NCBI RefSeq assembly: GCF_900116135.1
Contig: NZ_FOZX01000001.1
Location: 62,001 to 126,000 of the forward strand
Reading direction: 5' to 3'
Length of the DNA stretch: 64,000 bases
DNA from: Saccharopolyspora flava
Lineage (GTDB): Bacteria; Actinomycetota; Actinomycetes; Mycobacteriales; Pseudonocardiaceae
The notes under the pieces were generated by a model that searched no databases, was not told where the DNA came from, and was given only the letters and a program-made list of their open reading frames with translations. Position numbers and translations under genes: made by a program. This document shows, piece by piece, positions 10,503 to 18,061 of the stretch (positions are counted from its first letter, which is position 1; the number at the start of each line of letters is the position of its first letter).

Positions 10503-11087
10503 GTGCGACTCGTCGTGGGGATGACCGGAGCGACCGGGGCGCCGCTCGGTGTGCGGCTGCTGGAGCAGCTGCGGGAGCTGCCCGAGGTGGAGACCCACCT
10601 GGTGCTGAGCCGCTGGGCGCGGGCCACCGCGGAGCTGGAGACCGGGCTGAGCATCAAGGAGATCGGCGCGCTCGCCGACGTCGTCTACAACCCCGACGAC
10701 CAGGGCGCGAGCATCTCGTCGGGTTCCTACCGCACCGACGGCATGGTGATCGTGCCGTGCTCGATGAAGACCCTCGCCGGCATCCGCGCCGGCTACGCCG
10801 ACGGCCTGGTGGCGCGCGCGGCGGACGTGACGATCAAGGAACGCCGTCCGCTGGTGATCGTGCCGCGCGAGACGCCGCTGAGCGAGATCCACCTGGAGAA
10901 CATGCTCGCGCTCTCGCGGATGGGCGTGCGGATCGTGCCGCCCATGCCGGCCTTCTACAACAACCCGACCTCGATCGACGACTTCGTCGAGCACATCACC
11001 GCCCGCGTCCTCGACCAGCTCGACCTGCCCGCCCCGGCGGCGCAGCGCTGGGAGGGCCTGCGCGCCGCCAAGCTCAAGGTTTCCTGA
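10503..11087 (+). CDS. vdcB: Flavin prenyltransferase, decarboxylase subunit B (UbiX-like)
   Basis: UbiX-family enzyme that makes prenylated FMN, the cofactor of the UbiD-type decarboxylase encoded next door. It has 194 aa with the family's GMTGATGAPLGVRLL nucleotide-binding start, CSMKTLAGIRAGYADGLVARAAD, and VPRETPLSEIHLENM. The GTG at 10503 follows AAAAGGAGA with good spacing. It is the first gene of a three-gene vdcB-C-D (bsdBCD) set that non-oxidatively decarboxylates hydroxylated benzoates such as vanillate or 4-hydroxybenzoate. The precise substrate cannot be fixed from sequence. Confidence 0.93.
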   Translation: MRLVVGMTGATGAPLGVRLLEQLRELPEVETHLVLSRWARATAELETGLSIKEIGALADVVYNPDDQGASISSGSYRTDGMVIVPCSMKTLAGIRAGYADGLVARAADVTIKERRPLVIVPRETPLSEIHLENMLALSRMGVRIVPPMPAFYNNPTSIDDFVEHITARVLDQLDLPAPAAQRWEGLRAAKLKVS

Positions 11088-11111
11088 GCCCCACGAAGGA
11101 GAAGTACAACG

Positions 11112-12536
11112 ATGGCCTACGACGACCTGCGGTCGTTCCTGGACGCTCTCGAGAAGGAGGGGCAGCTGCTGCGGATCGGCGAGGAGGTGTCCCCCGAACC
11201 TGATCTGGCGGCGGCGGCCAACGCCGCGGGCCGCATCGGCGAAGGCGCCCCGGCGCTGTGGTTCGACAACGTCACCGGCTTCACCGACGCGCGGATCGCG
11301 ATGAACGTGCACGGTTCCTGGCGCAACCACGCGCTGGCGCTGGGCCTGCCGAAGGAGACCTCGACCCGCGAGCAGGTCGAGGAGTTCGCGCGCCGCTGGG
11401 ACGACTTCCCCGTCACCCCGGTCCGCCGCGAGGACCCGCCGTGGCAGGAGAACAGCGTCTCCGGCGACGAGGTGAACCTCTTCGACGTGCTGCCGCTGTT
11501 CCGGCTCAACGACGGTGACGGCGGGTTCTACCTGGACAAGGCCGCGGTCGTCTCGCGCGACCCGGACGAGCCGGAGAACTTCGACAAGCAGAACCTGGGC
11601 ATCTACCGGATCGAGGTGATCGGCACGGATCGCCTGGCGCTGCAACCGGTTCCGATGCACGACATCGCCCAGCACCTGCGCAAGGCCGAGGAGCTCGGCG
11701 AGGACCTGCCGGTGGCGATCACCCTGGGCAACGACCCGGTGGTGCCGATCGTGGCGGGCATGCCGATGGCCTACGACCAGTCCGAGTACGAGATGGCCGG
11801 TGCGCTGCGCGGTGAGCCGATGCCGATCGCGACCGCGCCGCTGACCGGTTTCGACGTGCCGTGGGGCTCGGAGGTCGTCATCGAGGGCCACATCGAGTCG
11901 CGGGTGCGGCAGATCGAGGGCCCGTTCGGCGAGTTCACCGGGCACTACTCGGGCGGCAGGCGGATGCCGGTGGTGCGCATCGAGCGGATCTCCTACCGCA
12001 CCCGCCCGATCTTCGAGTCGCTGTACCTGGGGATGCCCTGGACCGAGTGCGACTACCTCGTGGGACCGAACACGTGCGTGCCGCTGCTCAAGCAGCTGCG
12101 CGCGGAGTTCCCCGAGGTCAAGGCCGTCAACGCGATGTACACGCACGGCCTGCTGGTGATCATCTCGACGGCCAAGCGCTACGGCGGTTTCGCCAAGGCG
12201 GTGGGGATGCGCGCGATGACCACACCGCACGGCCTGGGCTACGTCAGCCAGGTGATCCTGGTCGACGAGGACGTGGACCCGTTCGACCTGCCGCAGGTCA
12301 TGTGGGCGCAGTCGGCGAAGGTCAACCCGTCCGAGGACGTGGTGGTGATCCCGAACCTGTCGGTGGTGGAGCTGGCTCCGGCCTCCCAGCCGGCGGGCGT
12401 CACCAGCAAGATGATCATCGACGCGACCACTCCGGTGAAGCCCGACGTGCGCGGCAACTTCGGCACCCCCACCAAGGACCTCCCGGAGACCGCCGAGTGG
12501 GCCGACCGCCTGCGCTCCCTGATCGCCCAACGCTGA
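11112..12536 (+). CDS. vdcC: UbiD-family hydroxyarylate decarboxylase, subunit C
   Basis: Large catalytic subunit of the prenyl-FMN-dependent, reversible non-oxidative decarboxylase of vanillate/4-hydroxybenzoate type. It has 474 aa, a usual length. UbiD signatures include NVHGSWRNHALALGLPK near the N-terminus, LQPVPMHDIAQHLRKAEE, the conserved EGPFGEFTGHYSGG block that supplies the catalytic acidic/arginine set, and KMIIDATTPVKPD near the C-terminus. GAAGGAG precedes the ATG, 24 nt after vdcB. The gene is cytosolic and presumably co-regulated with vdcB and vdcD by the divergent AraC protein. Confidence 0.94.
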   Translation: MAYDDLRSFLDALEKEGQLLRIGEEVSPEPDLAAAANAAGRIGEGAPALWFDNVTGFTDARIAMNVHGSWRNHALALGLPKETSTREQVEEFARRWDDFPVTPVRREDPPWQENSVSGDEVNLFDVLPLFRLNDGDGGFYLDKAAVVSRDPDEPENFDKQNLGIYRIEVIGTDRLALQPVPMHDIAQHLRKAEELGEDLPVAITLGNDPVVPIVAGMPMAYDQSEYEMAGALRGEPMPIATAPLTGFDVPWGSEVVIEGHIESRVRQIEGPFGEFTGHYSGGRRMPVVRIERISYRTRPIFESLYLGMPWTECDYLVGPNTCVPLLKQLRAEFPEVKAVNAMYTHGLLVIISTAKRYGGFAKAVGMRAMTTPHGLGYVSQVILVDEDVDPFDLPQVMWAQSAKVNPSEDVVVIPNLSVVELAPASQPAGVTSKMIIDATTPVKPDVRGNFGTPTKDLPETAEWADRLRSLIAQR

Positions 12537-12562
12537 GACTTCCCGCGCGGAAAGGAATTCCG

Positions 12563-12793
12563 ATGCAGACCCTCTGCCCCCGCTGCGCCGACCCGGAGAT
12601 CCGCACGGTGACGACCTCACCGGTGCCGGACGCCTGGGAGGTGCTGCAGTGCCCGCGCTGCCTGTACATGTGGCGCACCACCGAACCGGCCCGCCGCACC
12701 AGCCGCGAGCACTACCCCGAGCAGTTCCGCCTCACCCCGGAGGCCATCGCGAACGCCTCCGAGGTCCCGACCATCCCGCCGCTGCGGAGCTAG
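12563..12793 (+). CDS. vdcD: Hydroxyarylate decarboxylase small subunit D
   Basis: A 76-aa protein matching the BsdD/VdcD/YclD small subunit by size, position and content. Two CPRC knuckles (residues ~4-8 and ~32-36: CPRCADPE and CPRCLYMWRT) suggest zinc binding, and RREHYPEQF-like sequence (SREHYPEQFRL) follows. The subunit is needed for full activity in several related decarboxylases, although its role is not well defined. GGAAAGGA lies just upstream of ATG 12563. Its TAG stop interlocks with the TAG of the convergent gene at CTAG (12790-12793). Confidence 0.9.
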   Translation: MQTLCPRCADPEIRTVTTSPVPDAWEVLQCPRCLYMWRTTEPARRTSREHYPEQFRLTPEAIANASEVPTIPPLRS

Positions 12794-13416
12794 AGCCTCC
12801 CCGCGAGGACGCTTCTGCCTTCGCCGTCGAGTTCGGTGAAGGCTGCGGACCGGCCTGCGAGCGTCATCAGCAGCGCTTCGGCCGGTCCGCGCACCTCCGG
12901 GCCGTCGCCGCGGCTCCAGTCGAGGTCGGTGGCGACCAGGCGGAGCCCGGCGGCGCGCTTCTTGGCGCCGACCGGCGGCGCTTTCATCGCCAGGTCGAGC
13001 ACCACTCGGAGCCGTTCCGGCGGGATCTCGCGCGGCTGCCCGAGCGGGCGGCGGATGTCCTGGTGGTGGATCGTGGCGTCCACCAGCGGGATCATGCCGC
13101 CGTTGACCGTGATCGGGCCGGTGGGACGCAGGTTCGCGCGCAACCGGTCGAGCAGTTCGCCGGTGCTGCGGGACCGGGACTCGGCGACCAGGCCCTCGTT
13201 GATCGCACCGGGCCGGAACCCCGCGCGGACGGCCCGCTTGAGCACGCCCGGCCAGCTCAGGTCGTCGTAGCTGATCACGTGGGCGACCACGTCGCGGACC
13301 CGCCAGCCCGCGCACAGCGTCGGCTCCTCCCACTGCCCGCGGGTGAGCGTGGCGAGGTAGTCGGCGAGGTCGCCGCGTTCGGCGACGGCCAGCTCCATGG
13401 TCTCGGCGCGGCTCAT
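12790..13416 (-). CDS. DinB/MDMPI-fold, probable mycothiol-dependent protein
   Basis: A 208-aa protein of the maleylpyruvate-isomerase/DinB four-helix superfamily, common in mycothiol-producing actinomycetes. The metal-site histidines are visible as VRDVVAHVISYDD (first His) and ATIHHQDIRRPLG (His pair), and the start ELAVAERGDLADYLATL is typical. Members conjugate or isomerise substrates with mycothiol, but most, including this one, lack a proven substrate. It lies 71 nt downstream of the secreted peptidase on the same strand and could share its transcript. Its last codon overlaps vdcD. Confidence 0.8.
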   Translation of the reverse strand: MSRAETMELAVAERGDLADYLATLTRGQWEEPTLCAGWRVRDVVAHVISYDDLSWPGVLKRAVRAGFRPGAINEGLVAESRSRSTGELLDRLRANLRPTGPITVNGGMIPLVDATIHHQDIRRPLGQPREIPPERLRVVLDLAMKAPPVGAKKRAAGLRLVATDLDWSRGDGPEVRGPAEALLMTLAGRSAAFTELDGEGRSVLAGRL

Positions 13417-13487
13417 CGTGCCCTCCAGACTCCGGCGGACCGCATCCTCTCACGACCGGGGTCCGAGGGTGTCCGGTTCGGGCGGGT

Positions 13488-14885
13488 TCACGGCAGGCCG
13501 GGCCCTCGGCAGTCGACGTCCCCGGCCGGAAGCGCGCCGGTGAGCAGGTAGTGCGCCGCCGCGTCGTCCACGCAGGAGTTGCGCTGGCTGGCGAACACGC
13601 CGTGCGAGTAGGACTCGTGCAGGAGCACCATCCGCGAACCGGGCAGCCGGGCCTGCATCCGGCGGGCGCCGTCGAGCGGCGTGGTCGGGTCGTGGTCGGC
13701 CTGGGTGAGCAGGACCGGCGGCATCGACGGGTGGCCGAACCGGGCTGTTTCCCGGGGTTTCGGCCAGTAGGCGCAGGTGGCGGCTTCGAGTCCGGTGAGG
13801 ACCGGTTCCGGGTCGGCGGCCCGCAGCGCGCGGATCGAACCGAGGACCTCGCGTTCGTCGGGACGGCCGCTGTCGGCGCACTTGACGGTGCGCAGGGCGG
13901 CCTCGTAGTTGCGGGATTCCGGGTCGGACTCGGGCAACGCCGGGCTCAGCGGGGTGCCCTCGTGCAGGTGAGCGGCCAGATCGCGGGCGAAGGGCTCCCA
14001 GCGCTCGGTGCGGGAGAGGGTCTTGTAGACCAGGTTGTCGAACTCCGCCGGGCCGAAGTCGCCGGAGAGGTTCGCACGCGCGGCCGAGTAGTTCCGGCGC
14101 ACCTGCTCCTCGGTGTCGCCGAGGCCGAATTCCGGGTGAGCGGCGACCCATTCGAAGAGGACGTCGCGCTGGTCGAGCATCGCGAAGGCCTGCCGGACGT
14201 CGAAGTCGTGCCAGCGGTCGGGACCGACCGCGCTGTCGAGCACCACGCGTCCGACTCGATCGGGGAACTGGGCGGCGTAGGCGGCGCCGAGGTAGGTGCC
14301 GTAGGAGACGCCGAGGTAGTTCAGCTTCGGCTCGCCGAGAGCCGCGCGGATCCGGTCCAGGTCGCGCGCGGTGCTCATCGTGCTCATCCGCGACGCGTCC
14401 GGGTTGTGCCGCAGGCAGTCGTCGGCCATCGCGCGTAATCGGCCCAGGTACCGGCTTTCCGCCTCCTCACCGGCCGGAACCGGTTCGGGCGCGGGGTGGT
14501 CGAAGAGCCCACCGAGCTCGCCGCAGTCCAGGGGCGCGCTGCGCCCGACGCCGCGCGGGTCGAAGCCGATGATGTCGTAGCCGCGGCGCACCGACTCCGG
14601 CAGCTTCTCGCCCTTGCTGACCGCGTACTCCAGCCCCGAGCCGCCCGGCCCTCCGGGGTTGACCAGCAGCGCTCCGCGGTACTCGGCCGGGGTTCCGGTC
14701 GCCCGCACCCGCGAGATCGCGATCGGGATCGAGCGGTCCCCGTCTCCCAGCGGTGCGGACAGCTCCGCGCACTCGGCACCGTCGAAGGGGCACGGACCGA
14801 ACTCCAGGGGGTCGGCGGCCGCGGGGGCTGCGGTGAGTGCGGGGGCCAGCAGCGTCAGGGCCACCGCCGAGCGAAGCGCTCTCAT
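13488..14885 (-). CDS. Secreted alpha/beta-hydrolase peptidase (S33, Tap/SlpD-like)
   Basis: Exported serine hydrolase related to Streptomyces tripeptidyl aminopeptidases, 465 aa. Signal peptide MRALRSAVALTLLAPALTAA with a likely cut after AxA near residue 24. Fold landmarks are NPGGPGGSG (oxyanion loop), IGFDPRGVGRS, the nucleophile in YLGVSYGTYLG, the acid in TQADHDPTTPLDGAR and the histidine in ESYSHGVF. ATG 14885 is preferred over the TTG immediately upstream. The start lies 42 nt from a Zur-type palindrome (14927-14941) shared with the divergent metallophore operon, so zinc control of this gene is possible but unproven. It may supply amino acids or trim peptides outside the cell. Confidence 0.87.
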   Translation of the reverse strand: MRALRSAVALTLLAPALTAAPAAADPLEFGPCPFDGAECAELSAPLGDGDRSIPIAISRVRATGTPAEYRGALLVNPGGPGGSGLEYAVSKGEKLPESVRRGYDIIGFDPRGVGRSAPLDCGELGGLFDHPAPEPVPAGEEAESRYLGRLRAMADDCLRHNPDASRMSTMSTARDLDRIRAALGEPKLNYLGVSYGTYLGAAYAAQFPDRVGRVVLDSAVGPDRWHDFDVRQAFAMLDQRDVLFEWVAAHPEFGLGDTEEQVRRNYSAARANLSGDFGPAEFDNLVYKTLSRTERWEPFARDLAAHLHEGTPLSPALPESDPESRNYEAALRTVKCADSGRPDEREVLGSIRALRAADPEPVLTGLEAATCAYWPKPRETARFGHPSMPPVLLTQADHDPTTPLDGARRMQARLPGSRMVLLHESYSHGVFASQRNSCVDDAAAHYLLTGALPAGDVDCRGPGLP

Positions 14886-14913
14886 CAAGTCGGGTTCACA
14901 TCCCTACGGCGTG

Positions 14914-14942
14914 TTGTCATCGTTGTTGAAAATGATTATCAT
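14914..14942 (+). promoter_or_regulatory. Zur-type operator over the metallophore-operon promoter
   Basis: TGAAAATGATTATCA at 14927-14941 is a 7-1-7 palindrome that differs at one position from the Zur consensus TGAAAATGATTTTCA known in Streptomyces (established knowledge). It overlaps a good promoter: TTGTCA at 14914-14919, 17-bp spacer, TATCAT at 14937-14942. A bound Zn-Zur dimer would cover the -10 box. The palindrome is also close to a Fur box, but iron control in actinomycetes normally uses the different IdeR/DmdR box. Confidence 0.75.
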
Positions 14943-14979
14943 CGCCGAGCGTTGCACGCAATCGCCGGGAGGAGTCGTG

Positions 14980-16239
14980 GTGGGTCACCTGCTGTTGGTG
15001 GAGAGCTGGGTCGGAGCGATGAGCACCTTGCTCCCCAGAGCGATCCACGAGGAGGGTCACCGCTTCAGCTTCATCACCAGGGATCTCCAGCACTACCTGC
15101 GCTCCGCGCCCGGGCCCGGTCCGCATCCGCTGCTCGGCGCGGACAACGTGCTCACCTGCGAGACCAACGACGTCGACGTCCTGCTGCCGCACCTGGAGCG
15201 CCTGCAGCCCGTGCTCGGCTTCGACGGGATCGCCACGTCCTGCGACTACTACCTGCCGATCGCGGCCACCGCCGCGCAGCGGCTGGGACTTCCCGGCCCG
15301 GCGCCCGAAGCCGTCCAGCGCGCCTGCGCCAAGGACCGGACCCGGCGAACGCTGCGCGACGCCGGAGTCGCCGGACCGGCCTTCGCCCTGGCCGAATCGC
15401 TGCGCGGCCTGGAAGAGGCCGCCGCGGCCATGGGCTTCCCGCTGGTGCTCAAGCCGGTGGACCTGTGCGCGGGGATGTTCGTGCGCCGGGTCGACGACGT
15501 CGCGCAGCTGCGCGCGGCTTTCGAAGAACTGCAAGGGTTTCCGGTCAACGCTCGTGGCCAGCAGCGCAGTCCCGTGGTGCTGCTGGAGGAGCTGCTGACC
15601 GGAGCCGAGGTGAGCGTGGAGACCGTCACCTTCGGCGGGCGGACCACGGTCGTCGGCGTGACCGACAAGAGCGTCGCCGGCGCACCGTGGTTCGTCGAAA
15701 CCGGCCACATGTTCCCGGCCGCCCTCGACGCGGACACCGAGCAGGCGGTGACCGGCACGGCCGTGGCCGCGATCGAGGCGCTGGGGCTGGACAACACCGT
15801 CTGCCACACCGAGATCAAGCTGACCTCCGACGGCCCGAAGATCGTCGAGGTCAACCCGCGACCGGCGGGCAACCAGATCACCGAGCTGATCCGCCGCGTC
15901 ACCGGCATCGACCTCGCCGCCGTCTACGCGCAGGTCGCGCTCGGTCGGGAACCCGACCTCACCCGGGTCGACACCGGTGCCGCCAGCGCGGCGATCTCGT
16001 TCCTGCTGCCGCCGCGCACCGGCCCGATCGCCGAGATCCAGGGCGCCGAGACGCTGCGCGACCCCGCGGTGGCGGAGTGGCGGCTCAAGCCCGCCGGCCA
16101 CCGAGCCGGTCCTGCGACCAGCAACAACAACTACCTGGGTCACGTCATGGTGACCAGCGACCGGCCCGGTGCGGCGCGCCCGCACGCCGAGCTGCTCGTC
16201 TCCGGACTGGACGTGCGCTACGCGGAGGACGCCGCGTGA
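14980..16239 (+). CDS. ATP-grasp carboxylate-amine ligase
   Basis: First gene of the Zur-boxed operon, 419 aa. The N-terminal domain (GHLLLVESWVGAMSTLLPRA) is the pre-ATP-grasp fold. The ATP-grasp core shows FPLVLKPVDLCAGMFVRRVDD (ATP-lysine loop), VVLLEELLTGAEVSVETV and the magnesium site IVEVNPRPAGNQITELI. It resembles L-amino-acid ligases of the BacD/carnosine-synthase type, which join two amino acids or an amino acid and an amine through an acyl phosphate. I infer that it builds the peptide or amide bond of a small metallophore. GTG 14980 has GGGAGGAG 5 nt upstream; GTG 14977 is an alternative. The stop overlaps the next start by 4 nt. Confidence 0.85.
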   Translation: MGHLLLVESWVGAMSTLLPRAIHEEGHRFSFITRDLQHYLRSAPGPGPHPLLGADNVLTCETNDVDVLLPHLERLQPVLGFDGIATSCDYYLPIAATAAQRLGLPGPAPEAVQRACAKDRTRRTLRDAGVAGPAFALAESLRGLEEAAAAMGFPLVLKPVDLCAGMFVRRVDDVAQLRAAFEELQGFPVNARGQQRSPVVLLEELLTGAEVSVETVTFGGRTTVVGVTDKSVAGAPWFVETGHMFPAALDADTEQAVTGTAVAAIEALGLDNTVCHTEIKLTSDGPKIVEVNPRPAGNQITELIRRVTGIDLAAVYAQVALGREPDLTRVDTGAASAAISFLLPPRTGPIAEIQGAETLRDPAVAEWRLKPAGHRAGPATSNNNYLGHVMVTSDRPGAARPHAELLVSGLDVRYAEDAA

Positions 16240-17015
16240 CGGCGCTGGAGGACCTAATCGAGGCCGAGCTGCCCGGAGCCGACGCCGAGATCAGCGTGGG
16301 TTTCCTGACCCAGCAAGGAGTTCGGCACGCCTCGCGCCGGCGCTCCTACCGCAACCACGTGCTCAGCCTGCGCGTCGGCGACGCGGTCGGGTCCTGCGCC
16401 GTGGAACCCGGCGAGGTCGGCGAGGAGGTGGTGCTCGACTGCGTCGGGCGGCCCGTGCGCGACGTACTGCGCCACCCGCTGAGCGCGGTGCGGGTCGCCG
16501 CGCTCGACGCCCACCTGCAGGACCGGCGCCCGCACCACGAGCACGGCGAGCGGGTGCGGCTGGAACGCGGTGACTCGCTGCGCAAATCGCTGCACCGCTC
16601 GCAGCACGTCGTCGACCTGCTGCCCACCGGGGTGCGGCGGGTGCTGGTGGTCGGCGTCGTCAACTCGCTGCTGCAGCGGCTGCGCGAACGCGGAACCGGC
16701 TACGTGGCCTGCGATTACAAGGGCGGCCGCACCGAGTGGGACGAGCCCGTGGTCACCGACGCCGAAGCCGCGCTGGGCGACTGCGACGCGGTGCTGGCCT
16801 CCGGGATGGTGCTGGGCAACGGCACCTTCCAGACCCTGCTCGACCACGCGCGCGACACCGGGAAACCGCTGGTGTTCTTCGCCCAGACCGGCAGCGGCAT
16901 CCTGCCGCGCTTCCTCGGCGACGGCGTCACCGCGGTGTCGGCCGAGCCCTACCCGTTCTTCTGGCTCGACGGCGGGGAGAGCGTGCTCTACCGCTACACG
17001 GAGGTCAACTCGTGA
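16236..17015 (+). CDS. DUF364-like (putative heavy-metal chelation) protein
   Basis: A 259-aa protein resembling the DUF4213/DUF364 family, whose solved member combines an enolase-N-like and a Rossmann-like domain and was proposed to act in heavy-metal chelation (family knowledge; function unproven). The N-terminal half has VGFLTQQGVRHA and GSCAVEPGEVGEE. The C-terminal half has VVDLLPTGVRRVLVVGVVNS, CDAVLASGMVLGNGTFQTLL, KPLVFFAQTGSGILPRFL and AEPYPFFWLDGG, the last part like the DUF364 second Rossmann unit. GTG 16236 overlaps the ligase stop (GTGA). Its place between a ligase and a PLP enzyme suggests a biosynthetic or metal-handling role. Confidence 0.65.
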   Translation: MTALEDLIEAELPGADAEISVGFLTQQGVRHASRRRSYRNHVLSLRVGDAVGSCAVEPGEVGEEVVLDCVGRPVRDVLRHPLSAVRVAALDAHLQDRRPHHEHGERVRLERGDSLRKSLHRSQHVVDLLPTGVRRVLVVGVVNSLLQRLRERGTGYVACDYKGGRTEWDEPVVTDAEAALGDCDAVLASGMVLGNGTFQTLLDHARDTGKPLVFFAQTGSGILPRFLGDGVTAVSAEPYPFFWLDGGESVLYRYTEVNS

Positions 17016-18061
17016 ATCCCGACCTGCTGGACCTGGTGCGGGAGACGCCGCTCGCCCGGGTGTCGGCGCCGCTGCCGCGCCCCCACCCGGGTTTCTGGGC
17101 GAAGCTGGAGTGCCTGAGCGCCGGGGGCATGAAAGCGCGCGCCGCGCTGTCCATGCTGCGCGGCGCCCGGCAGCGCGGCGAGCTGCGACCGGGCGCTCCG
17201 GTCGTGGAGTCCACGAGCGGAACCCTGGGCGTGGGACTGGCTTTCGCGGGCAACGCGCTGGGACACCCGATCGTGCTGGTCGTCGACGACGAGCTGGAAC
17301 CCGGGATGCGCGCGCTGCTGCGCGCGCACGGGGCCGGGCTCGACGTCGTCGACCGGCCGCACCCGGTCGGCGGCTGGCAGCAGGCCCGGCTGGACCGGGT
17401 GCAGCGGATCTGCCGCGAGCTGCCCGGCGCCTACTGGCCGGATCAGTACAACAACCCCGACAACCCGGCAGGCTACGACGAGATGGGCGCGGAGATCGCC
17501 CGGCAGCTGGATCGCGTCGACGTCCTGGTGTGCAGCGTCGGTTCCGGCGGGCACAGCGCCGGGGCGATCCGGGCGGTGCGCAGGCGCTGGCCGACGGCCC
17601 GGCTGATCGGCGTCGACACCGTCGGCTCGACGATCTTCGGCCGGCCCGCGCGACCGCGCGTGATGCGCGGACTGGGCAGCAGCATCCACCCGCGCAACGT
17701 CGCCTACGAGCAGTTCGACGAGGTGCACTGGGTCGGTCCCGCCGAAGCGGTCGCCGCCTGCCGCACCTTGGCGCGCGATTCCTTCATCACCGGCGGCTGG
17801 AGCACCGGTGCGGTGTCGCTGGTCGCCGCGTGGGCCTCGCGCGTGGAGCCGGGCGCGAACGTGGTGACGGTCTTCCCCGACGGCCCGCACCGCTACCTGA
17901 GCACGGTCTTCGACGACGACTACTGCCGAGCGCGCGGGCTCCTCGACACCGCCACCGCCGCCCGCCCGGTGGAGGTCGCCGACCCGGAGGTGGAGGCCAC
18001 CGGCTGGACGCGCTGCCGGGCCGTCCACGACCCGATGGTGCGGCTGGAGGTCCCCGCATGA
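17012..18061 (+). CDS. Cysteine-synthase/SbnA-like PLP enzyme
   Basis: Fold-type II PLP enzyme of 349 aa, related to cysteine synthases and to SbnA, which makes an N-substituted diaminopropionate for staphyloferrin B (family knowledge). The PLP lysine is in LSAGGMKARAAL, replacing the usual SxKDR. ESTSGTLGVGLAFAGN is the substrate loop, QYNNPDNPAGYDEMGAEI the family block, and CSVGSGGHSAGA the phosphate-binding glycine loop. It probably does a beta-replacement on an activated serine (inference), giving a non-protein amino acid for the ligase. GTG 17012 overlaps the previous stop by 4 nt. An extra ~40-residue C-terminal tail after the core is unusual. Confidence 0.82.
   Translation: MNPDLLDLVRETPLARVSAPLPRPHPGFWAKLECLSAGGMKARAALSMLRGARQRGELRPGAPVVESTSGTLGVGLAFAGNALGHPIVLVVDDELEPGMRALLRAHGAGLDVVDRPHPVGGWQQARLDRVQRICRELPGAYWPDQYNNPDNPAGYDEMGAEIARQLDRVDVLVCSVGSGGHSAGAIRAVRRRWPTARLIGVDTVGSTIFGRPARPRVMRGLGSSIHPRNVAYEQFDEVHWVGPAEAVAACRTLARDSFITGGWSTGAVSLVAAWASRVEPGANVVTVFPDGPHRYLSTVFDDDYCRARGLLDTATAARPVEVADPEVEATGWTRCRAVHDPMVRLEVPA

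Noticed and set aside
12790-12793. Interlocked TAG stops (CTAG) of vdcD and the convergent gene as a regulatory feature
   Set aside because: Palindromic overlapping stops are expected now and then for tightly packed convergent genes; nothing else suggests regulation there.
14927-14941. Reading the palindrome as an iron (Fur or IdeR) box
   Set aside because: IdeR/DmdR boxes have a different TTAGGTTAGGCTAACC-type pattern. The second copy (25808-25822) fits Zur with one mismatch but Fur with three, so zinc is the better reading.
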